Positions 58,188 to 64,000 of a stretch of DNA of 64,000 bases are shown piece by piece; the stretch's first letter is position 1, and each line of letters opens with the position of its first letter. The notes under the pieces were generated by a model, which was given only the letters and a program-made list of their open reading frames with translations, had not been told where the DNA came from and searched no databases. Location of the stretch: positions 124,001 through 188,000 of the forward strand of contig NZ_CP062137.1 of the NCBI RefSeq assembly GCF_014843355.1. The letters run 5' to 3'. The stretch comes from Actinobacillus sp. GY-402 (lineage in GTDB: Bacteria; Pseudomonadota; Gammaproteobacteria; Enterobacterales; Pasteurellaceae). Made by a program: the position numbers and the translations under genes.

Positions 58188-59708
58188 ATGTTGTGGTTTT
58201 TTATTTGCGTAGCGATTTTACTTTTGGGCTATTGGCTTTACAGTAAAGTCGTCGAAAGAATCTTTGTGATTAATCCGGAACGTAAAACGCCGGCCTATTC
58301 CATGGGCGACGGAGTGGATTACGTGCCGATGTCTAAAAATAAAATCTGGCTGATTCAATTATTGAATATTGCTGGAACCGGGCCGATTTTCGGGCCGATT
58401 TTGGGGGCGTTATACGGACCGGTGGCAATGCTGTGGATTGTTTTCGGCTGCGTTTTTGCCGGAGCGGTGCACGATTATTTCAGCGGTATGCTGAGTATTC
58501 GTAACGGCGGCGCCAACATTCCTTTCCTGGCGGGGAAATATCTCGGTCGTCCGGCAAAACATTTTATGAACTTCATTGCGATTTTACTGCTTCTGTTAGT
58601 AGGCGTGGTGTTCGTAGCAAGTCCGGCGTCATTATTAACCAATATTACCAACGATTTAATGACATCCGGCGGTGTCGGAGCAGCGGCGGTGAATGATGAA
58701 GCCGGTGCCAGCAATACCAATATTCTGATGATATGGACCGCCATCATCTTTATTTATTACATCCTGGCGACATTGGTGCCGATTGACAAAATTATCGGCC
58801 GAATTTATCCGATTTTCGGCGGCTTATTAATGTTTATGACGTTAGGAATGCTATTCGGTTTATTTTTTGAAGGGATTCCGCTTTTCCGTACGATTACGAC
58901 GGAATTAGGTCATGATGTGACGCTGGCGGATTTCTTTGCCAATTTACATCCGAAGGAAGGCACTCCGCTTTGGCCGTTATTGTTTGTTACCATTGCCTGT
59001 GGCGCGGTTTCCGGTTTTCATGCCACTCAATCCCCGTTGATGGCGCGTTGTACCCAAAATGAAAAAGAAGGTCGCTTCATTTTCTACGGTGCAATGATTG
59101 GTGAAGGCGTGATTGCGTTAATTTGGTGTATGGTCGGTTTAAGTTTTTATGACGACCAGGCGTCTTTACTGGAAGCTTTGAAAGGTACGCCTTCTAAAGT
59201 GGTTTATGATTCGGCCATCGGTATGCTCGGTGTATTTGGCGGCATTTTAGCGGTATTAGGCGTGGTGGTATTACCAATCACATCCGGCGACACCGCATTC
59301 CGTGCGGCACGTTTGTTAATCGCGGATTTCTTCAAATTCGAACAACGTTCACTGATAAAACGTTTGACGATTGCCATTCCGTTATTCGCTATCGGCTTCT
59401 GGGTATCTACCGTGGACTTCCAGGTATTATGGCGTTACTTCGGTTGGGCGAACCAAACCACGGCGATGGTGATGTTATGGACGGCTTCCGCTTATTTATT
59501 CCGTCACCAAAAATTCCACTGGATCACAACGATCCCGGCAATTTTCATGACTTTGGTTTGTTCCACTTATATCGCCAATGCCCCAATCGGATTCGGTTTG
59601 TCTTATGACGTGTCCGTTTGGGTCGGCGTGGCAACCACTGCGGTGGCGCTGATTTCTTTCCTTGTGTTCTTAAAACCGATTCCGAAAGATCAACAGGAAA
59701 ACGATTAA
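58188..59708 (+). CDS. cstA: CstA-family pyruvate/peptide transporter
   Basis: 506-residue inner-membrane protein of the carbon starvation family, shorter than E. coli CstA (701). About 13 helices. It opens with the family text FVINPERKTPAYSMGDGVDY and QLLNIAGTGPIFGPILGALYG, and has SGFHATQSPLMARC. Family members import pyruvate with protons, or peptides. The CRP-like site and promoter upstream suit induction in carbon limitation. A USS-pair terminator follows. Confidence 0.88.
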   Translation: MLWFFICVAILLLGYWLYSKVVERIFVINPERKTPAYSMGDGVDYVPMSKNKIWLIQLLNIAGTGPIFGPILGALYGPVAMLWIVFGCVFAGAVHDYFSGMLSIRNGGANIPFLAGKYLGRPAKHFMNFIAILLLLLVGVVFVASPASLLTNITNDLMTSGGVGAAAVNDEAGASNTNILMIWTAIIFIYYILATLVPIDKIIGRIYPIFGGLLMFMTLGMLFGLFFEGIPLFRTITTELGHDVTLADFFANLHPKEGTPLWPLLFVTIACGAVSGFHATQSPLMARCTQNEKEGRFIFYGAMIGEGVIALIWCMVGLSFYDDQASLLEALKGTPSKVVYDSAIGMLGVFGGILAVLGVVVLPITSGDTAFRAARLLIADFFKFEQRSLIKRLTIAIPLFAIGFWVSTVDFQVLWRYFGWANQTTAMVMLWTASAYLFRHQKFHWITTIPAIFMTLVCSTYIANAPIGFGLSYDVSVWVGVATTAVALISFLVFLKPIPKDQQEND

Positions 59709-59734
59709 CTTCGTAAAAAACTTCTTCAAAATTG

Positions 59735-59761
59735 ACCGCACTTTATGCAAATAAAGTGCGG
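59735..59761 (+). terminator. USS-pair terminator after cstA
   Basis: ACCGCACTTTAT-GCA-ATAAAGTGCGGT is a 12-base stem followed by TTTTTTT. Confidence 0.85.
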
Positions 59762-59813
59762 TTTTTTTGTCCGTAATTTTTCTACGGATTTTTCTTTTTT
59801 CCGTATTAATCGC

Positions 59814-59842
59814 TTGCAACTTCATCAATCAATCTATAGAAT
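59814..59842 (+). promoter_or_regulatory. Promoter of the mra (dcw) cluster
   Basis: TTGCAA (59814-59819), 17 bases, TAGAAT (59837-59842), start near 59849, immediately before the MraZ repeats. Confidence 0.6.
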
Positions 59843-59850
59843 GGCAAATA

Positions 59851-59876
59851 AGTGGTAAAAAGTGGCGTTTTGTGGA
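59851..59876 (+). promoter_or_regulatory. MraZ operator (three GTGG repeats, 10-base period)
   Basis: GTGG occurs at 59852, 59862 and 59872, exactly 10 bases apart, just after the predicted transcription start. MraZ is known to bind such tandem repeats and repress its own promoter. Confidence 0.75.
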
Positions 59877-59941
59877 GATATTTGGATTTTATCTGCAAAA
59901 ACAGCGCAAAAAGTTAACTTGGCGAGATTTTTGAGGTACCC

Positions 59942-60400
59942 ATGTTCCGTGGAGCTTCGGCGATAAATTTAGATGCAAAGGGACGTTTAGCGATCCCGAC
60001 GCGTTATCGTCCCGAGATCCTGGATCAAAATCAAGGTCAACTGGTTTGTACCGTTGACATCCGCCAGCCTTGCTTGCTGCTTTATCCTTTATCCGAATGG
60101 GAAATGATTGAACAAAAGTTGTTATCACTGGCAAATTTTGATCCGGCTTTGCGTAGTTTGCAACGGGTTATGTTAGGGTACGCTACCGAATGTGCGCTAG
60201 ACAGCGCGGGGCGGATTCTGCTGAGCGAGCCGTTACGCCAACGGGCAAAATTAGAAAAAAATATTATGTTGGTGGGACAACTCAATAAATTCGAGATTTG
60301 GTCGGAATCCGAATGGAACGCCCAAATTGAACAGGACATGGTATTAGGATCCAGCGCTGAATTCGCCTTGTCCGACGCATTAAAAACGCTGTCATTATAA
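59942..60400 (+). CDS. mraZ: Transcriptional regulator MraZ
   Basis: 152-residue AbrB-like protein, first gene of the division cluster. Two SpoVT/AbrB repeats, each with the DNA-binding pattern: [16 protein letters not shown] and [16 protein letters not shown]. In E. coli MraZ represses the mra promoter. A ribosome site is weak (TTGAGGTACCC). The operator upstream matches. The following gap to rsmH is 145 bases and shows one weak inverted repeat around 60418-60445 (GCTAGNNNGCTAG-like). Confidence 0.94.
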   Translation: MFRGASAINLDAKGRLAIPTRYRPEILDQNQGQLVCTVDIRQPCLLLYPLSEWEMIEQKLLSLANFDPALRSLQRVMLGYATECALDSAGRILLSEPLRQRAKLEKNIMLVGQLNKFEIWSESEWNAQIEQDMVLGSSAEFALSDALKTLSL

Positions 60401-60545
60401 ATTCAACAACAGCGGCACTAGCAAACTAGCGTGATAGCTAGATAAAAAAGATAAACGGCGAGTTATCGCCGCTTTATCTCATCTGACGTTCATTAATGAG
60501 TTCGTCATTCGATTTTTAAAATTCATTTTATTTTGTGGTTTATTT

Positions 60546-61511
60546 ATGAGCGAGCGCAATACTTTTTCTCATCCTGAACACGCCACTGTTTTACTTCATG
60601 AAGCAGTGCAGGGTTTAGCGTTGAAAGATCAAGGTATTTACATTGACGCCACCTTCGGGCGCGGCGGTCATTCGCGCTTAATCCTCTCCAAACTTTCTCC
60701 GAACGGGCGTCTTATCGGCGTCGATCGCGATCCTCGGGCCGTCGCCGAAGCCAAAAAAATTCAAGATTCGCGTTTTCAAATTGAACACAACAGTTTCTCT
60801 GCAATTCCCGAAATTTGCGAAAAATACGGGTTAATCGGCAAAATTGACGGCATTTTACTTGATCTCGGCGTGTCTTCACCGCAACTGGACGACGCAGAAC
60901 GCGGTTTTAGTTTTATGAAAGACGGACCGCTGGACATGCGAATGGACACCACTAAAGGTTTGTCCGCGGCGGAATGGCTGGCGCAAGTGAACGAAGATGA
61001 CTTAGCCTGGGTGCTCAAAACCTTCGGTGAAGAACGTTTTGCCAAACGCATTGCCGCCGCGATCGTGAATTACAATAAAAGTGCGGTAGAAAAAAACGAA
61101 GAAATTCTTCACCGCACTTTACAGCTGGCGGAACTGATTTCCAATGCCGTACCTTTCAAGGACAAACACAAACATCCGGCAACCCGCTCTTTTCAGGCAA
61201 TCCGTATTTTTATCAATTCCGAATTGGAAGAACTGGAAAGTGTTTTGCAATCGGCGCTGACCGTTTTGGCGCCGCAAGGTCGTTTATCCGTCATCAGCTT
61301 TCATTCGCTGGAAGATCGAATGGTGAAACGTTTCATGCGTAAACAAAGCCGGGGTGAACAGCTTCCGAAAGGCTTGCCGTTGCGTGAAGACCAGATTCAA
61401 CGTCATTGCACATTAAGAACGATCGGCAAATCCATCCGGCCCGGTGAACGGGAAATTGCCATGAATCCCCGTTCACGCAGTGCCGTGTTAAGAATAGCGG
61501 AGAAATTATGA
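60546..61511 (+). CDS. rsmH: 16S rRNA m4C1402 methyltransferase RsmH
   Basis: 321-residue SAM-dependent enzyme. [13 protein letters not shown] is the SAM-binding loop; [10 protein letters not shown] and [14 protein letters not shown] are family signatures; [14 protein letters not shown] near the C-terminus. A USS pair (about 61078 and 61112) is read in frame. The stop overlaps ftsL's start by 4 bases. Confidence 0.95.
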   Translation: MSERNTFSHPEHATVLLHEAVQGLALKDQGIYIDATFGRGGHSRLILSKLSPNGRLIGVDRDPRAVAEAKKIQDSRFQIEHNSFSAIPEICEKYGLIGKIDGILLDLGVSSPQLDDAERGFSFMKDGPLDMRMDTTKGLSAAEWLAQVNEDDLAWVLKTFGEERFAKRIAAAIVNYNKSAVEKNEEILHRTLQLAELISNAVPFKDKHKHPATRSFQAIRIFINSELEELESVLQSALTVLAPQGRLSVISFHSLEDRMVKRFMRKQSRGEQLPKGLPLREDQIQRHCTLRTIGKSIRPGEREIAMNPRSRSAVLRIAEKL

Positions 61512-61843
61512 TGTCTGATCAACCGTTATTAAACAGTGAACGTTATCCGTTGCAGGATTTAATTATTCAGGATTTATGCGAACTGAATAAAACCGTTATC
61601 GCATTGATTTTAGCGATAACCTGTACCGCTATCGGCACGGTTTGGATTACTCATCAAACACGTATGCTGGTGGCGGAGAAAGGCGAATTAGTGTTTGAAA
61701 AACAAGCACTTGAGAATGAATTTGTTAATTTGAAACTGGAAGAAACTACACTAAGCGACAACACCCGCATTGAAGCGATCTCGACGGTGAAACTAGGAAT
61801 GAAACGTGTAGAACCTGAACAAGAAGTGGTGATTTTAGAATAA
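61508..61843 (+). CDS. ftsL: Cell division protein FtsL
   Basis: 111-residue bitopic division protein. One helix ([18 protein letters not shown], about 30-47) and a periplasmic coiled coil with a Leu/Glu heptad pattern ([20 protein letters not shown]). FtsL joins FtsB and FtsQ at the septum. Overlaps with rsmH (4 bases) and ftsI (1 base) show coupling. ATG 61508 and 61511 are both possible. Confidence 0.9.
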   Translation: MMSDQPLLNSERYPLQDLIIQDLCELNKTVIALILAITCTAIGTVWITHQTRMLVAEKGELVFEKQALENEFVNLKLEETTLSDNTRIEAISTVKLGMKRVEPEQEVVILE

Positions 61844-63708
61844 TGGTCAAATTTAATTCAACACGACAACGTACCAATCCTAAAAAAACGGTGAAAAAAC
61901 CGGCGGTTTCTTCATCCGTGGGCAGCGGTGCGAAACTGAATAAGCCGAAGGTAACCTTTGAAAAGAGTTTCTTGAAAGCGCGTTATCATTGGGTGGTGGG
62001 TTTCGTTTGTTTCGGTCTTTTTGCGTTAATTGCGCGCGCGGCTTTCGTACAGACGATCAATGTGGAAACCTTCAGCAACGAAGCGGATAAACGTTCGTTA
62101 CGTACGTTAACAATCGAATCGGCCCGCGGTTCGATTTTAGACCGCAACGGACAAATGCTTTCGGTGAGCGTGCCGATGCATGCGATTACTATCGATCCGA
62201 AAGTGATTCTGGACGAACATTCTCTGGACGATCGCGAGCGCTGGACCGCTTTAGCGGACAGTTTGGGTTTGCGATATAAAGATATTGCGGCAAAAATTCA
62301 GGCGAAACCTCGTTCCCGCTTCGAATATCTTGCCCGTCAGGTACCGCCGAGCGTTGCCGACTATGTGAAAAAATTAAAAATCCCCGGCGTGATGTTAGTG
62401 AGCGATTTCCGCCGTTTCTATCCTCGCGCGGAGGAAACCGCTCATTTAATCGGTTTTACCGATGTGGACAATAAAGGGATTGAGGGAATTGAAAAGAGCT
62501 TTAACTCATTATTACTCGGTAAATCCGGTTCGCGTACTTATCGCAAAGATAAACAGGGTAAAATCGTCGAAGAAATCGCCGATATTAAAAAATACGAAGC
62601 GCACAATGTGACGTTGAGTATCGATGAAAAATTGCAGTCTATGGTTTATCGCGAAATTAAACGCGCGGTGGCGGAAAATAACGCAACGTCCGGTACCGCC
62701 GTCTTGGTTGACGTACGTACGGGCGAAGTGTTGGCAATGGTTAACGCACCTTCCTATAATCCGAACAAACGTACCGGCGTATCGGAAGATTTAATGCGTA
62801 ACAAAGCGGTTACCGATACTTTTGAACCGGGTTCTACGGTAAAACCTTTCGTCGTTTTGACCGCACTTCAACGCGGCGCCGTACATCGCGGCGAAATCAT
62901 CAACACCGGGCCTTTGGTATTGAACGGTCATGAAATTAAAGACGTTGCGCCGCGCAATCAGCAAACGCTGGATGAAATTCTGGAAAACTCCTCAAACCGC
63001 GGGGTCAGCCGGCTTGCCTTGCGCATGCCGCCTTCCGCGTTAATGGAAACTTACCAAAACGCCGGTTTAGGAAAATCGACGGATTTGGGTTTAGGCGGCG
63101 AACAGGCGGGATATTTAAACGCAAATCGTAAACGTTGGGCGGATATCGAGCGCGCAAACGTTGCCTACGGTTACGGTATTAATGCGACGCCGTTGCAAAT
63201 CGCCCGCGCTTATGTCACTTTAGGCAGCTTCGGCATTTACCGCCCGTTATCCATTACCAAAGTGGATCCGCCGGTGATTGGCAACCGCGTTTTTTCTGAA
63301 AAAATTACCCGTGATGTAGTTGGCATGATGGAAAAAGTGGCGATTAAAAACAAACGCGCCATGGTAGACGGTTATCGCGTCGCTATCAAAACCGGTACGG
63401 CGAAAAAATTGGAAAAAGGCCGTTATGTCGATAAATACATGGCTTACACCGCAGGACTTGCGCCGGCAACGGATCCGCGTTTCGCTTTGGTGATTTTAAT
63501 TGATGATCCGAAAGCCGGACAATATTACGGCGGCGCCGTGTCCGCACCGGTATTTTCCAGCATTATGGGTTATGCTTTGCGAGCCTATAACATTACGCCG
63601 GATGCCGAGCCTTCCGAGCAAAATGCGAAAATCACAAGACGCGTGGTGCGTTTGAGTCAACAACCTAAACTGGATTCGCAACAATCACCGATGCAGCAAC
63701 AAAATTAA
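61843..63708 (+). CDS. ftsI: Septal transpeptidase FtsI (PBP3)
   Basis: 621-residue class B penicillin-binding protein that crosslinks septal peptidoglycan. Single helix near 47-65 ([18 protein letters not shown]); PBP dimer domain; transpeptidase motifs STVK (nucleophile Ser near 330), SSN (near 383) and KTGT (near 516). These three are intact. One USS is read LTAL just after the SxxK motif. ATG 61843 overlaps the ftsL stop by one base. Confidence 0.96.
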   Translation: MVKFNSTRQRTNPKKTVKKPAVSSSVGSGAKLNKPKVTFEKSFLKARYHWVVGFVCFGLFALIARAAFVQTINVETFSNEADKRSLRTLTIESARGSILDRNGQMLSVSVPMHAITIDPKVILDEHSLDDRERWTALADSLGLRYKDIAAKIQAKPRSRFEYLARQVPPSVADYVKKLKIPGVMLVSDFRRFYPRAEETAHLIGFTDVDNKGIEGIEKSFNSLLLGKSGSRTYRKDKQGKIVEEIADIKKYEAHNVTLSIDEKLQSMVYREIKRAVAENNATSGTAVLVDVRTGEVLAMVNAPSYNPNKRTGVSEDLMRNKAVTDTFEPGSTVKPFVVLTALQRGAVHRGEIINTGPLVLNGHEIKDVAPRNQQTLDEILENSSNRGVSRLALRMPPSALMETYQNAGLGKSTDLGLGGEQAGYLNANRKRWADIERANVAYGYGINATPLQIARAYVTLGSFGIYRPLSITKVDPPVIGNRVFSEKITRDVVGMMEKVAIKNKRAMVDGYRVAIKTGTAKKLEKGRYVDKYMAYTAGLAPATDPRFALVILIDDPKAGQYYGGAVSAPVFSSIMGYALRAYNITPDAEPSEQNAKITRRVVRLSQQPKLDSQQSPMQQQN

Positions 63709-63717
63709 TAAAAAACG

Positions 63718-64000
63718 ATGAAAAATTTGACCGCACTTTTGGGGCTTAACCGCCCCGAATTAGAAGGTATTCAACTTACGGAAATGTGTTTAGACAGCCG
63801 ATCGATTAAGACTGGCTGTCTTTTCGTTGCAATAAAAGGCCACAATGTTGACGGCAGACGGTTTATTTCTGCCGCGATCGAGCGCAATGCCGCGGCGGTT
63901 TTGGCGGAATGCGAGGATGCGCGCGAACATTTGCAACTGCGTTTCGAACGCAATATTCCCGTCATTTCTTATTTCAATCTTCCCGAACATTTATCGGAAA
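63718..64000 (+). CDS. murE: UDP-N-acetylmuramyl-tripeptide synthetase MurE (partial, 5' end)
   Basis: Starts 9 bases after ftsI and is open to the window edge, about 94 codons. MKNLTALLG is followed by TEMCLDSRSIKTGCLFVAIKGHNVDGRRF, shown by its core LDSRSIKTG and IKGHNVDG, the UDP-binding N-terminal domain of MurE. The catalytic domains lie outside the window. A USS at its very start is read LTAL. Gene order ftsI-murE is universal in the cluster, which supports the call. Confidence 0.9.
   Translation, partial: MKNLTALLGLNRPELEGIQLTEMCLDSRSIKTGCLFVAIKGHNVDGRRFISAAIERNAAAVLAECEDAREHLQLRFERNIPVISYFNLPEHLSE

Noticed and set aside
60418-60470. Possible regulatory structure between mraZ and rsmH
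   Set aside because: CTAGC-type short repeats occur, but no stable stem or T run could be defined.

Overview
The window is a chromosomal segment of a gamma-proteobacterium of the family Pasteurellaceae. The clearest sign is the very frequent 9-mer AAGTGCGGT (or its complement ACCGCACTT), the uptake signal sequence (USS) of the Haemophilus/Pasteurella/Aggregatibacter/Basfia branch; the ACAAGCGGT form of the Actinobacillus pleuropneumoniae branch was not noticed. Gene content (long DcuB, KdkA/OpsX heptose-Kdo core genes, fused GshF, D15/BamA block) fits this family. A succinate-producing rumen relative such as [Mannheimia]/Basfia succiniciproducens or Actinobacillus succinogenes is plausible, but the species is inference. 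No rRNA, tRNA, CRISPR array, intact prophage or intact insertion sequence was found.

Layout. 0-6 kb: transporters (dcuB, nhaA, mntP, pnuC) and a HAD phosphatase. 5.9-8.7 kb: rapA. 9-14.3 kb: a TAXI-type TRAP transporter locus with two paralogous binding proteins, a fused permease and a UspA protein. 14.4-16.9 kb: rluA, then the divergent LPS core genes opsX and kdkA (kdkA carries an apparent frameshift). 17-20 kb: nudC-hemE-yjaG-hup on the minus strand. 20.2-25.5 kb: ndh, corA (with an attenuator-like leader), yggT, a DUF167 gene and mnmE, followed by a decayed IS3-family remnant. 25.9-30.4 kb: lctP-lutABC for lactate uptake and oxidation. 30.6-32.2 kb: dapF and a DUF484 gene. 32.4-39.5 kb: the envelope operon uppS-cdsA-rseP-bamA-skp-lpxD. 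39.5-46.6 kb: a DeoR regulator and a six-gene catabolic operon (PdxA-like, DapA-like, iron alcohol dehydrogenase, SLC13-type permease, cytoplasmic Asp-box beta-propeller, YhcH-like) behind a class II CRP promoter; its substrate is not known to me. 47-54 kb: miaB, an amino-acid (probably cysteine) ABC transporter and the bifunctional glutathione synthase gshF. 54-58 kb: phoH-like, an AT-rich orphan gene, ybeY, tmcA (unusually dense in USS) and a 56-residue small protein. 58.2-59.7 kb: cstA. 59.8-64 kb: start of the division and cell wall (dcw) cluster mraZ-rsmH-ftsL-ftsI-murE, cut by the window edge.

Working together: the 48.6-54 kb genes look like a cysteine-uptake-to-glutathione module; 25.9-30.4 kb is a complete lactate module; 32-39.5 kb couples lipid carrier, phospholipid and lipid A synthesis to outer-membrane assembly. 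Carbon control by CRP is suggested at three promoters (the 46 kb operon, cstA, lctP). Many intergenic ends are inverted USS pairs that double as terminators, and a family of short compound-hairpin repeats sits next to USS sites in at least three gaps.
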